A DNA stretch of 49,425 nt from Lachnospiraceae bacterium. GTDB taxonomy: Bacteria; Bacillota; Clostridia; Lachnospirales; Lachnospiraceae. The position numbers and the translations under genes were made by a program. Below the pieces are notes generated by a model, which was not told where the DNA came from, made no database searches, and saw only the letters and a list, made by a program, of their open reading frames with translations. Below, piece after piece: positions 27,390 to 34,498 of the stretch; the stretch's first letter is position 1; every line of letters starts with the position of its first letter. The stretch lies in NCBI GenBank assembly GCA_022781925.1, contig JALESO010000080.1, positions 1 through 49,425 of the forward strand, read 5' to 3'.

Positions 27390-28697
27390 ATGAATCAGGA
27401 TGAACAGGAAATACAGACAACTGTAACGGAAGATGCTTCCGGAAACGGAGCCATGATGACCGGACAGGAACCGAAAAAAGAAAAGAAACAGAAGAAGAAA
27501 AAGAGCGGATTTGGAAAAGGATTTGCCGTGGGTGCAATCACCATGGCAGTGGTGTGCGGTGTCGTGTTCTGGGCAACGAACGGGCTGGGACTGCTGTCCG
27601 CCAGAACATCAGGAAATCTGCTGAGCAGCAGTACCCAGCAGAAGATCGAGTCCCTGGCGTCTTATATTCAGTCCAATTATTACGAGGATGTGGATACCGA
27701 GACACTGGAGGAAGGGCTCTATGCCGGGCTGTTTGATAATCTGGATGTATATTCCCAGTATTATACGGAGGAGGAGGCCAAGGAGCTTTTTGATACCAGC
27801 GTTTCCGGTACTTACTGCGGGATCGGTGCCAGCCTGCAGCAGGATGATGCCACCAAGACGGTGACGATCCTCCATGTATACGACGGATCACCGGCGCAGG
27901 AGAGCGGACTGCAGGAAGGGGATGTGATCATTTCCGCAGATTCTTATGACGCATCTTCCATGGATCTGACAGAATTTGTCAGCCATATCCGTGGAGAGGA
28001 AGGCTCACAGGTGCATCTGGTGATCGCCCGGAGCGGGGAATCCGAGAATCTGGAATTTGATATTACGAGAAAAAATCTGGTGCTGCCTACTGTTACCTCC
28101 CAGATGCTGGAAAATAATACCGGATACATACGGGTGACAGAATTTACCGAGCATACGGCAGAACAGTTTGAGGAAGCGCTGAACAGTCTGCAGGGAGATG
28201 GAATGACGGCACTGATCGTGGACCTGCGTTCCAATCCGGGTGGTATGCTGACCTCCGTCTGCACTATGCTGGATGATATTTTACCGAAAGGACTTCTGGT
28301 TTATACTGAGGATCGGAACGGAAAACGGGAGGACTATAATTCCACGGATGACAAATCACTGGATCTGCCGCTGGCAGTCCTGGTCAACGGTTACAGCGCT
28401 AGCGCTTCTGAGATTTTTGCAGGTGCGATCCAGGATCGGAAGGCGGGAACCATCATCGGAACTACCACATATGGAAAAGGTGTGGTACAGTCGATCCTGT
28501 CCCTGAAGGACGGAAGTGCCTTCAAAATAACAACGAGCCGCTATTTCACACCGAGTGGAACCTGTATCCAGGGAATCGGTATCACGCCGGATGAAGAACT
28601 GGAATACGAGTTTACCGGTCCGGAAGATGCTTCTTACAGTGTGGAATATGATAATCAGATCCAGAAAGCACTGGAAGTATTGCAACAGCAGAAATAG
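27390..28697 (+). CDS. S41 family carboxyl-terminal processing protease
   Basis: A membrane-anchored CtpA-type serine protease of 435 residues. An N-terminal cytoplasmic segment rich in Lys and Glu precedes one membrane span (about 48-70). A PDZ domain (about 130-215) contains GIGASLQQDD and SPAQESGLQEGD. The S41 domain (about 230-410) holds LRSNPGG, catalytic Ser340 in SASASEIF and Lys363 in TYGKGVVQ. Related proteases trim or degrade periplasmic or extracytoplasmic proteins, including peptidoglycan hydrolases in other bacteria. This fits its place after ftsEX, although the link is inference. AAAGGAG precedes the ATG. The glmS promoter overlaps its end. Confidence 0.94.
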   Translation: MNQDEQEIQTTVTEDASGNGAMMTGQEPKKEKKQKKKKSGFGKGFAVGAITMAVVCGVVFWATNGLGLLSARTSGNLLSSSTQQKIESLASYIQSNYYEDVDTETLEEGLYAGLFDNLDVYSQYYTEEEAKELFDTSVSGTYCGIGASLQQDDATKTVTILHVYDGSPAQESGLQEGDVIISADSYDASSMDLTEFVSHIRGEEGSQVHLVIARSGESENLEFDITRKNLVLPTVTSQMLENNTGYIRVTEFTEHTAEQFEEALNSLQGDGMTALIVDLRSNPGGMLTSVCTMLDDILPKGLLVYTEDRNGKREDYNSTDDKSLDLPLAVLVNGYSASASEIFAGAIQDRKAGTIIGTTTYGKGVVQSILSLKDGSAFKITTSRYFTPSGTCIQGIGITPDEELEYEFTGPEDASYSVEYDNQIQKALEVLQQQK

Positions 28698-28708
28698 TAT
28701 GCTATGAT
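28680..28708 (+). promoter_or_regulatory. promoter of glmS
   Basis: TTGCAA (28680-28685) and TATGAT (28703-28708) are 17 bases apart. The -35 lies inside the last codons of the S41 protease gene. The leader that follows is about 115 bases long. Confidence 0.65.
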
Positions 28709-28773
28709 GCAGACGGTAATACACTTTTGAAAAGAAAAATAGAATTGTTGAAACAAAACATAGATTTGCAAAG

Positions 28774-28793
28774 CACGCTGTGAGCACAGCGTG
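28774..28793 (+). promoter_or_regulatory. hairpin in the glmS leader
   Basis: CACGCTGTG pairs with CACAGCGTG over a very short loop, 35 bases before the glmS start. No T run follows. It could influence translation or stability. Confidence 0.4.
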
Positions 28794-28828
28794 ATACACA
28801 AATTGGAAAGGTGAAAGGAGAAACTATC

Positions 28829-30667
28829 ATGTGTGGAATTGTAGGATATATTGGTGAGCAGCAGGCTGCTCCGATTCTGCTGGCAGGCCTGGCAAAACTG
28901 GAATACCGTGGATATGATTCAGCCGGAATTTCTGTCCGCAACGAAGAAACCGGTGAGATTGAAGTCGTAAAGGCAAAGGGACGTCTGAAAACCCTGATCG
29001 AGAAAACAGATGAAGGTCATTCCGTATATGGAACCTGTGGTATCGGTCATACCCGCTGGGCGACACACGGCGAGCCGTCAGAGACAAATGCGCATCCGCA
29101 TTGTTCCGATGGAAAGAATGTCGTACTGGTACACAACGGAATCATCGAGAACTTCCAGGAATTAAAAGAAAAATTAGTAAAACGTGGTTATACATTTTAT
29201 TCTGAGACAGATACAGAGGTCGCTGTAAAGCTGATCGACTATTACTATCAGAAAACAGCATCTCCGCTGTCAGCCATCGCAACTGCGATGCTGCATATCA
29301 GAGGTTCCTATGCGTTCGGTGTTCTGTTCAAAGATTATCCGGGTAAATTATTTGCTGCCAGAAAAGACAGCCCGCTGATCATCGGAAAAGCGGCAGATGC
29401 ATCTCTGATCGCATCTGATGTTCCGGCAATCCTGGATCAGACCCGTAACGTATACTACATTGACAATATGGAGATCGCGGAGCTGACAAAAGATGAGATC
29501 CATTTTTACAATGCAGACGAAGAAGAAATCGAAAAAGAGATGGTGGAGATCAAATGGGATGCTGAGGCGGCAGAAAAAGGCGGCTATGAGCATTTCATGT
29601 TAAAAGAGATTCATGAGCAGCCGAAAGCTGTGCAGGATACCGGTGGTGCTTGTGTGAACGGGGAGCAGATCGAGTTTTCCGAGATCGGGCTGGATGATGA
29701 AGAACTGGCCTCCATCGAGCGTTTTTACATTGTAGGATGCGGTTCTGCCTATCATGTTGCCATGGCAGCGAAATATGTACTGGAAGATATGACGCAGATC
29801 CCGGTAGAGATCGATATCGCTTCCGAGTTCCGTTACCGTAATCCGATCTTGGTGAAGAATTCAATGGTAGTGATCATTTCCCAGTCCGGAGAGACCGCAG
29901 ACAGTCTGGCTGCACTGCGTCTGGCAAAAGAGAAAGGCTCTGCTGTCCTGGGCGTTGTCAACGTGGTAGGATCCAGCATTGCCCGTGAGAGCGATTACAC
30001 CTTATATACCTATGCAGGTCCGGAGATTTCCGTTGCTACGACAAAAGCGTACAGCACACAGCTGATCGCCATGTATCTGGTTGCAATGCGTACCGCTCAG
30101 GTCAAAGGTCTGCTCAGTGACGAGGATTGTGCAAAAATGATCGCTGAACTGCATACACTTCCGGAGAAGATCCAGAAGATCCTGGATGACAAAGAGCGTA
30201 TCCAGTGGTTCGCAAGCAAATATGCAAACGCAAAAGACATGTTCTTCCTTGGCCGTGGACTGGATTATGCCATCAGTCTGGAAGGCAGCCTGAAGATGAA
30301 AGAAATCAGTTATATCCATTCAGAGGCTTATGCAGCCGGAGAATTAAAACATGGAACCATCAGTCTGATCGAGGATAATACACTGGTGGTAGGTATCCTG
30401 ACCCAGAGCAATCTGTATGAGAAAACCGTCAGCAACATGGTAGAAGTAAAGAGCCGTGGTGCATATCTGATGGGACTGACCACGTATGGCAATTACAGTA
30501 TCGAAGATACAGCAGACTTCTCTGTCTATGTACCGAAGACCGATCCGCATTTTGCCACCAGCCTGGCAATCATCCCGTTGCAGCTGCTTGGATACTATGT
30601 CAGCGTCGCAAAAGGTCTGGATGTAGATAAACCGAGAAATCTGGCAAAATCAGTAACCGTAGAGTAA
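28829..30667 (+). CDS. glmS: glutamine-fructose-6-phosphate aminotransferase (isomerizing)
   Basis: GlmS makes glucosamine 6-phosphate from fructose 6-phosphate and glutamine, the entry to amino-sugar and peptidoglycan precursor synthesis. The 612-residue protein starts MCGIVGYIG, where Cys2 becomes the N-terminal nucleophile. This fixes the start at ATG 28829, preceded by GAAAGGAG. The class II amidotransferase domain (about 1-240) contains RWATHGEPSE and HPHCSDG-type motifs. Two SIS domains follow (about 285-425 and 455-590), with SQSGETADSLAAL and GRGLDYAISLEGSLKMKE. The C-terminus DKPRNLAKSVTVE closes the active site. It has its own promoter and terminator. No glmS ribozyme precedes it. 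Confidence 0.98.
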   Translation: MCGIVGYIGEQQAAPILLAGLAKLEYRGYDSAGISVRNEETGEIEVVKAKGRLKTLIEKTDEGHSVYGTCGIGHTRWATHGEPSETNAHPHCSDGKNVVLVHNGIIENFQELKEKLVKRGYTFYSETDTEVAVKLIDYYYQKTASPLSAIATAMLHIRGSYAFGVLFKDYPGKLFAARKDSPLIIGKAADASLIASDVPAILDQTRNVYYIDNMEIAELTKDEIHFYNADEEEIEKEMVEIKWDAEAAEKGGYEHFMLKEIHEQPKAVQDTGGACVNGEQIEFSEIGLDDEELASIERFYIVGCGSAYHVAMAAKYVLEDMTQIPVEIDIASEFRYRNPILVKNSMVVIISQSGETADSLAALRLAKEKGSAVLGVVNVVGSSIARESDYTLYTYAGPEISVATTKAYSTQLIAMYLVAMRTAQVKGLLSDEDCAKMIAELHTLPEKIQKILDDKERIQWFASKYANAKDMFFLGRGLDYAISLEGSLKMKEISYIHSEAYAAGELKHGTISLIEDNTLVVGILTQSNLYEKTVSNMVEVKSRGAYLMGLTTYGNYSIEDTADFSVYVPKTDPHFATSLAIIPLQLLGYYVSVAKGLDVDKPRNLAKSVTVE

Positions 30668-30737
30668 AAGATCGTTCACATCAGAATTTAAAGAAAATGT
30701 TTTATATGAATACACAGCGGAGAAATCCGCTGAGGTA

Positions 30738-30774
30738 AAAAACACCCTGTAACCGACGGCTGCAGGGTGTTTTA
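30738..30774 (+). terminator. terminator of glmS
   Basis: AAAACACCCTG pairs with CAGGGTGTTTT, with TTTTAATT at the end. A smaller hairpin, AGCGGA/TCCGCT, lies just before it (30715-30732). Confidence 0.88.
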
Positions 30775-30836
30775 ATTGAATGAATTTTCAGAAAAATAGA
30801 TATAATTTCGAACTTTAATTTTTTGCAGAAAAATCA

Positions 30837-30865
30837 TTGACAGAACAGGGGTTATCCTGTATATT
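30837..30865 (+). promoter_or_regulatory. promoter of tRNA-Gly
   Basis: A perfect TTGACA (30837-30842) and TATATT (30860-30865) are 17 bases apart, about 40 bases before the tRNA. Confidence 0.88.
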
Positions 30866-30904
30866 ATGTCTTGTGTTCAGCAAGAGCACAAAACAATAAG
30901 AAAT

Positions 30905-30977
30905 GCGCGAGTGGCTCAGTTGGTGGAGCGCGACCTTGCCAAGGTCGAGGCCGCGGGTTCGAGTCCCGTCTCGCGCT
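30905..30977 (+). tRNA. tRNA-Gly(GCC)
   Basis: A standard tRNA of 73 bases. The acceptor GCGCGAG pairs with CTCGCGC, and the D arm is GCTC...GAGC. The anticodon stem GACCT/AGGTC holds anticodon GCC (glycine, GGC and GGU codons). The T arm has GCGGG, loop TTCGAGT and CCCGT. The discriminator base is T, as usual for glycine. CCA is not encoded. Sequences from its 3' half are repeated in the array that follows. Confidence 0.96.
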
Positions 30978-30982
30978 CTAAA

Positions 30983-31015
30983 AAATAGATATCCAGATGG
31001 ATATCTATTTTTTTT
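30983..31015 (+). terminator. terminator of tRNA-Gly
   Basis: AAATAGATATCC (30983-30994) pairs perfectly with GGATATCTATTT (30999-31010), followed by eight T. Confidence 0.93.
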
Positions 31016-31030
31016 GCGCAAACGGAACTG

Positions 31031-31055
31031 CGAACCCGCGGCGCCGCGGAGTTCG
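31031..31055. repeat. GC-rich palindrome made from two opposed tRNA-Gly T-arm fragments
   Basis: CCGCGGC at 31036-31042 is followed directly by its complement GCCGCGG at 31043-31049. The outer CGAAC pairs with GTTCG around one bulged A. The right half plus two bases (GCCGCGGAGTTCGAG) equals tRNA-Gly GCCGCGGGTTCGAG with a single inserted A. The left half is the reverse complement of the same piece. Confidence 0.8.
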
Positions 31056-31124
31056 AGGTCTCGGAGGATCTAAAGTCCTCCTCGGTCGGCGCTAAGCATT
31101 GGTCCCCCGGACCAATAGCTTCTC
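31051..31124 (+). repeat. double-hairpin repeat, unit 1
   Basis: Begins GTTCGAG, as in the tRNA-Gly T loop. The first hairpin is GGAGGA/TCCTCC around TCTAAAG. The second has ATTGGTCC (31098-31105) and GGACCAAT around CCC. The unit ends in CTTCTC rather than the tRNA tail. The GG/CC versus GA/TC difference from units 2 and 3 keeps the stem paired. Confidence 0.8.
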
Positions 31125-31197
31125 AGAGGACCTAAAGTCCTCTTCGGTCGGTGCTAACCATTGATCCCCCGGATCAATAGCACCGTCTCGCGCTCCT
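31125..31197 (+). repeat. double-hairpin repeat, unit 2, ending in the tRNA-Gly tail
   Basis: First hairpin AGAGGAC/GTCCTCT around CTAAA. The second has GGTGCTAAC-CATTGATCC pairing with GGATCAATAGCACC. Unit 2 joins directly to GTCTCGCGCTC, which is the 3' end of tRNA-Gly (30968-30976). Confidence 0.85.
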
Positions 31198-31226
31198 GCC
31201 CAACGTAAGGTAGTGAAAACGTAATA

Positions 31227-31312
31227 GTTCGAGGTTTCGGAAGACCTAAAGTCCTCTTCGATTGGTGCTAAGCATTGATCCCCCGGATCAATAGCACCAT
31301 CTCGCGCTCCTG
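31227..31312 (+). repeat. double-hairpin repeat, unit 3, flanked by tRNA-Gly fragments
   Basis: Begins GTTCGAG and ends ATCTCGCGCTC, so the hairpins lie between two pieces that are only four bases (TCCC) apart in the real tRNA-Gly. Hairpin GAAGA/TCTTC is followed by GGTGCTAAGC-ATTGATCC paired with GGATCAATAGCACC. The remainder of 31016-31480 contains unrelated AT-rich spacer and the hairpin at 31387-31447. Confidence 0.85.
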
Positions 31313-31386
31313 GCATGTAGATGTATATGAAAATGTGAATTACTAAGTATCGAAGTATGTAGAGAAATATAGAAACGTAAATTGAG

Positions 31387-31447
31387 AAAAAGGGAACTCT
31401 TTCCTCGGCAAGCGATTGTTAGCTGCAGAGGTAAGAGTTCCCTTTTT
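31387..31447 (-). terminator. long hairpin with GCTAACAATCGC loop, copy A; probable deoD terminator
   Basis: A 20-base arm (31387-31406) pairs with 31428-31447 with one mismatch. On the minus strand the loop reads AGCTAACAATCGCT (31411-31424), and the stem is followed by TTTTTCTC. It lies 33 bases after the deoD stop. The same loop occurs in the two hairpins at 48949-49105. Confidence 0.85.
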
Positions 31448-31479
31448 CGATTTAATAAAAATTTAAAAAGCCATAAAAC

Positions 31480-32202
31480 TTACAGGCTTCTCCATGCAGT
31501 CTCAAGTGCGATCTCGATCATCTCATCGAAGGACTCCTGACGCTCAAGTGCAGTCAGTTCTTCATGACGGAACATATGATCGGAGATGGACAGGATACTT
31601 AATGCTTTCTTGTGAGAAGCAACTGCTTCCCAGTAGATACCTGCTGTTTCCATTTCTACGCAGAGCATTCCGAGATCACGGCACAGGGACGGGATGTTGG
31701 AGTCTGCATTGTAGAATACATCGGTTGTGAATACGTTTCCGACTTTTACACTTGCTTCTCTCTCTTTGCAGACTGTTACTGCGTCACTCAGCAGATCAAA
31801 GTCAGCAGTCGGAGCGAGTGTTCCCGGGAAACCGTACTGTACATCAAATTTTGAGTTGGTGGAAGCACTCATGGCGATTACAACATCACGTACTTTCATG
31901 TCATCACGAAGTGCGCCTGCGGAACCTACACGGATAATGGAATCCACATCAAAGAAATTATAAAGCTCATGAGCATATAATGTCATAGACGGAATACCCA
32001 TTCCACTTCCCATAACGGAGATGCGTTTTCCTTTATAAGTACCTGTGTAACCGTACATGTTACGCACGGTGTTAAATAATTCCGGATTTTCCAGATATTT
32101 TTCTGCGATATATTTTGCACGCAGAGGATCGCCCGGCATCAGAACTGCTTTGGCAACCTTTTCCTTATCTGCAACGATACATGCGGAAGGTGTTGAAATC
32201 AT
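31480..32202 (-). CDS. deoD: purine-nucleoside phosphorylase, DeoD type
   Basis: Hexameric DeoD-type phosphorylase, which splits purine (deoxy)ribonucleosides with phosphate to base and (deoxy)ribose 1-phosphate. The 240-residue protein has VLMPGDPLRAKYIAE for phosphate binding, GSGMGIPSM, RVGSAGALRDD and VEMETAGIYWEA, where the glutamates contact the nucleoside. Catalytic Asp is near SDHMFRHEE. AGGAGG lies about 9 bases before the ATG. It has a consensus promoter inside the end of the XRE gene, so it need not depend on that gene's promoter. No other nucleoside-catabolic genes are adjacent. Confidence 0.96.
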   Translation of the reverse strand: MISTPSACIVADKEKVAKAVLMPGDPLRAKYIAEKYLENPELFNTVRNMYGYTGTYKGKRISVMGSGMGIPSMTLYAHELYNFFDVDSIIRVGSAGALRDDMKVRDVVIAMSASTNSKFDVQYGFPGTLAPTADFDLLSDAVTVCKEREASVKVGNVFTTDVFYNADSNIPSLCRDLGMLCVEMETAGIYWEAVASHKKALSILSISDHMFRHEELTALERQESFDEMIEIALETAWRSL

Positions 32203-32247
32203 ATCTAATTCCTCCTAGTATAATCTATTCTTTTTATTACCTATCAC

Positions 32248-32276
32248 ACTATACGTGATGAAAAATGAATTGTCAA
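32248..32276 (-). promoter_or_regulatory. promoter of deoD
   Basis: On the minus strand a perfect TTGACA (32271-32276) and TATAGT (32248-32253) are 17 bases apart. The -35 overlaps the stop codon of the XRE-type gene. Confidence 0.88.
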
Positions 32277-32530
32277 TAAAGTTTCCCGGAACTGTATCCG
32301 GAATGCGTGTGTTTCTGCGGGGATCCCGGCTGGTCTGATAATCCCAGGAGGTAGTCTGCGGATACCTGATAATATTCGCAGAGGGTAATGAGGTGATGGA
32401 TTGGCAGTTCGTTTGCTCCGCGTTCATAGCGTGCATACATGGTCTGGGAGGTTCCCAAAATGTCTGCTATGTTCTGCTGGGTCTTATCATGATCTTCTCT
32501 GAGGTTCCGCATGCGCTGTATATAATTCAT
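32273..32530 (-). CDS. XRE-family transcriptional regulator
   Basis: A small regulator (85 residues from ATG 32530, or 91 from ATG 32548; neither has a strong ribosome site). It is almost entirely a Cro/CI-type helix-turn-helix: LREDHDKTQQNIADILGTSQTMYARYERGANELPIHHLITLCEYYQVSADYLLGLSD. There is no clear ligand-binding domain. It is divergent from the TRAP transporter operon, and four matching 18-bp operator-like palindromes lie between the two genes. It most likely represses itself and the transporter. The inducer is unknown. It could also influence deoD if read-through occurs. Confidence 0.88.
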   Translation of the reverse strand: MNYIQRMRNLREDHDKTQQNIADILGTSQTMYARYERGANELPIHHLITLCEYYQVSADYLLGLSDQPGSPQKHTHSGYSSGKLY

Positions 32531-32569
32531 AAGTAAATCACCATCCATTTTTTTACCATCACATTAACA

Positions 32570-32612
32570 TAGTACAAATATTTACTGATAAATTTAGTAA
32601 ATATTTGTATTA
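32570..32612. promoter_or_regulatory. two 18-bp operator-like sites next to the XRE gene
   Basis: TAGTACAAATATTTACTG (32570-32587) and TAGTAAATATTTGTATTA (32595-32612) match the form TAGTAMA-N4-TKTACTA with one or two deviations. Their centres are 25 bp apart. They lie where the promoter of the XRE gene should be, which suggests autoregulation. Confidence 0.65.
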
Positions 32613-32650
32613 GCAAAAACACAGAGTAATACAAAATAGACAAAAAATAA

Positions 32651-32679
32651 TTGACTTTAGTACAGAAATGTACTAAAAT
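32651..32679 (+). promoter_or_regulatory. promoter of the TRAP operon with an operator in its spacer
   Basis: TTGACT (32651-32656) and TAAAAT (32674-32679) are 17 bases apart. The perfect palindrome TAGTACAGAAATGTACTA (32658-32675) fills the spacer and enters the -10, so a bound repressor would block RNA polymerase. Confidence 0.8.
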
Positions 32680-32687
32680 AGACAACA

Positions 32688-32705
32688 TAGTAAAGAAATT
32701 TACTA
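32688..32705. promoter_or_regulatory. fourth operator-like site, over the transcription start
   Basis: TAGTAAAGAAATTTACTA is a perfect palindrome with arms TAGTAAA/TTTACTA. Its centre is 30 bp from the site in the promoter spacer. The remaining leader to 32832 shows only a short TCAGCGCTGA palindrome. Confidence 0.75.
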
Positions 32706-32832
32706 AAAAGAGATGTGAAAAGTTATAAAAAGAACCAAAAATATCAGCGCTGATTGGTGGAAATTAAAATGACGACAAAAGGAGATTCACATTTCAAAGA
32801 AACCATTCTTACACAAATGAGGAGGCAGGGGA

Positions 32833-33891
32833 ATGAAAAGAAAAATTTTAGCTGTTGCATTATGTGGCGTTATGGCGTTATCACTTGGAGCTTGCGGAAG
32901 CAACAATGGTGGTGGAAATGCTAAAGCAGATGATGGTTCTGCAAAGCAGGAAGCATCCAGTGGAAAGACTTATAACTGGCAGATCGGTAACGTATTATCA
33001 GCTGACCAGCCGTGGGATCTGGGACTGAACAAATTTGCAGAATTACTGTCAGAGTATTCTGATGGCAGAATTACAGCTACTGTACAGAGTGGTGGTACAT
33101 TAGGATCTGAGATCGAGATGCTTGAGGCTGTTCAGATGGGAACACTTGATATGTCTATCGCATCTACACCTTCCTTATCAGGATTCACAGATTGTATGAA
33201 CTACTTCGATTTACCATACTTATTCAAATCCACAGATTCTGCATGGTCTGTTATGGATGAGTGGCTTGGAAAGGATCGTTGTGATGCACTGGAAGGTTCC
33301 GGATTCAAAGGACTTGGATTCTATGACAACGGTGAGTACATGATCGGTTCTAACAAGAAGATCGTACATCCGGAAGACGCAAAGGGGCTGCGTATCCGTG
33401 CACATTCTTCTCAGTTACAGTGTGACTCACTCTCTTCTATCGGCGCAAATCCATTAAGCGTTGCATGGGGCGATATTTACACTTCCTTACAGCAGGGAAC
33501 AATTGATGGTGTATCCGGAACAACACTTACAAATATGTATGGTGGAAAATTCTATGAGCAGTGTGATTACATCACAATGACAAAACATCACTTCATTCCG
33601 GCACCGGTAGTTATGAACGAAGACTTATGGAACTCTTTATCATCTGAAGATCAGGAGATCGTTCAGAAAGCATTTAATGACTCTATTTCTTACCAGCGTG
33701 AGCAGGCAGCTTCCTATGTAGAGAAAGCAGCTGCTGAGATCGAAGACAGCGGTACAGAGATCATTCAGATCGACGCAGATGAGTGGTCAGATGCAATGCA
33801 TTCTACTTATGACAGCTGGGTAGGTACCAAAGGTATCGAGCAGGATATGATCGATAAGATTCAGGAATCTGAGAAACAGTATCTGAAATAA
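32833..33891 (+). CDS. TRAP transporter substrate-binding lipoprotein, DctP family
   Basis: Extracytoplasmic solute-binding protein of a TRAP importer. A lipoprotein signal peptide ends at LGAC with Cys21, followed by a Gly/Asn-rich linker. The DctP domain (about 45-350) contains the conserved RIRAHSSQLQCDSLSSIGANPLSVAWGDIYTSLQQGTIDGVSG. Its Arg residue commonly binds a substrate carboxylate. The substrate is therefore probably an organic or sugar acid, but the sequence does not say which. AGGAGGCAGGGG precedes the ATG. It is the first gene of an operon with dctQ- and dctM-type genes, and a short hairpin follows it, which may give it higher expression than the membrane subunits. Confidence 0.95.
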   Translation: MKRKILAVALCGVMALSLGACGSNNGGGNAKADDGSAKQEASSGKTYNWQIGNVLSADQPWDLGLNKFAELLSEYSDGRITATVQSGGTLGSEIEMLEAVQMGTLDMSIASTPSLSGFTDCMNYFDLPYLFKSTDSAWSVMDEWLGKDRCDALEGSGFKGLGFYDNGEYMIGSNKKIVHPEDAKGLRIRAHSSQLQCDSLSSIGANPLSVAWGDIYTSLQQGTIDGVSGTTLTNMYGGKFYEQCDYITMTKHHFIPAPVVMNEDLWNSLSSEDQEIVQKAFNDSISYQREQAASYVEKAAAEIEDSGTEIIQIDADEWSDAMHSTYDSWVGTKGIEQDMIDKIQESEKQYLK

Positions 33892-33897
33892 AGTCAG

Positions 33898-33916
33898 GAA
33901 TGCCTCTCTGGCATTC
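33898..33916 (+). promoter_or_regulatory. intercistronic hairpin after dctP
   Basis: GAATGCC pairs with GGCATTC over TCTCT. It is not followed by a T run and may stabilise the dctP message or reduce read-through. Confidence 0.5.
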
Positions 33917-33979
33917 TTGATGATATACATGTGAGAGGTATTTAGGTAACTTTGTATATCAGCAATAAAAGGAGTTTAT

Positions 33980-34498
33980 ATGTCGAAAGGGTTAAAAAAA
34001 GCAGGAAAGATAATCGGCGGAATTGAAGACTGGATGGTAATCGTACTGTTCACAGCAATGGTTGTTGTAACTATGGCCATTGTACTTTGCAGATACGTGT
34101 TCAAAGTTCAGTTCGTACCGGGTGAGGAAATTGCCCGTTATCTGATGATCTGGTGCGGATATGCAGGAGCAGCCATGGGATTCCGTACACATGCGCATGT
34201 AGGTGTCGTTGTGTTCGCGGAGAAATTTCCGAAATCCTGGCAGCCGGTCATTATCAAGATCAGACACATTATCAGCACCGCAGTTGTAGCAATCCTGTTT
34301 GTTGTAAGCTGCAATTGTTTTATGCAGTATGTGGATAGTGGTAAGCTGACAACAGCGACTCACATTCCAACAGCAGTAGTTTATGTGGTTATTCCGATTT
34401 CCATGGCGCTGGCAATCGTTCATACGATCGTTGACATCAAGGAAGATTTTGTTCCGGCAAAAGCGGAAGCAGCAGAAAGTGAGGGCACGGAAGTATGA
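33980..34498 (+). CDS. TRAP transporter small permease, DctQ family
   Basis: The small membrane subunit of the TRAP importer, 172 residues with four predicted membrane spans (about 17-38, 55-75, 93-115 and 135-155). It shows the DctQ features GEEIARYLMIWCGYAGAAMGFRTHAHVGV. AAAGGAG lies before the ATG. It overlaps the start of the large permease by 4 bases (ATGA arrangement), so the two subunits are translationally coupled. It is needed with DctM to use the sodium gradient for uptake. Confidence 0.93.
   Translation: MSKGLKKAGKIIGGIEDWMVIVLFTAMVVVTMAIVLCRYVFKVQFVPGEEIARYLMIWCGYAGAAMGFRTHAHVGVVVFAEKFPKSWQPVIIKIRHIISTAVVAILFVVSCNCFMQYVDSGKLTTATHIPTAVVYVVIPISMALAIVHTIVDIKEDFVPAKAEAAESEGTEV

Noticed and set aside
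28709..28828. glmS ribozyme/riboswitch in the glmS leader
   Set aside because: The leader is only about 115 bases and lacks the conserved catalytic core. It holds just one short hairpin.
31031..31313. CRISPR array or integration attachment site at tRNA-Gly
   Set aside because: The units are hairpin-rich, differ in spacing and have no unique spacers or cas genes. No integrase or element is present between tRNA and the repeats.
31092..31316. 74-residue minus-strand frame with a repeated ARDGAIDPGDQ segment
   Set aside because: It lies across the hairpin repeats and simply translates them. It has no ribosome site, and the repeats show base changes that keep pairing rather than protein.
32748..32757. 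TCAGCGCTGA palindrome in the TRAP leader as another operator
   Set aside because: It is too short and unlike the four TAGTA-type sites, so it gives no reason to call an operator.
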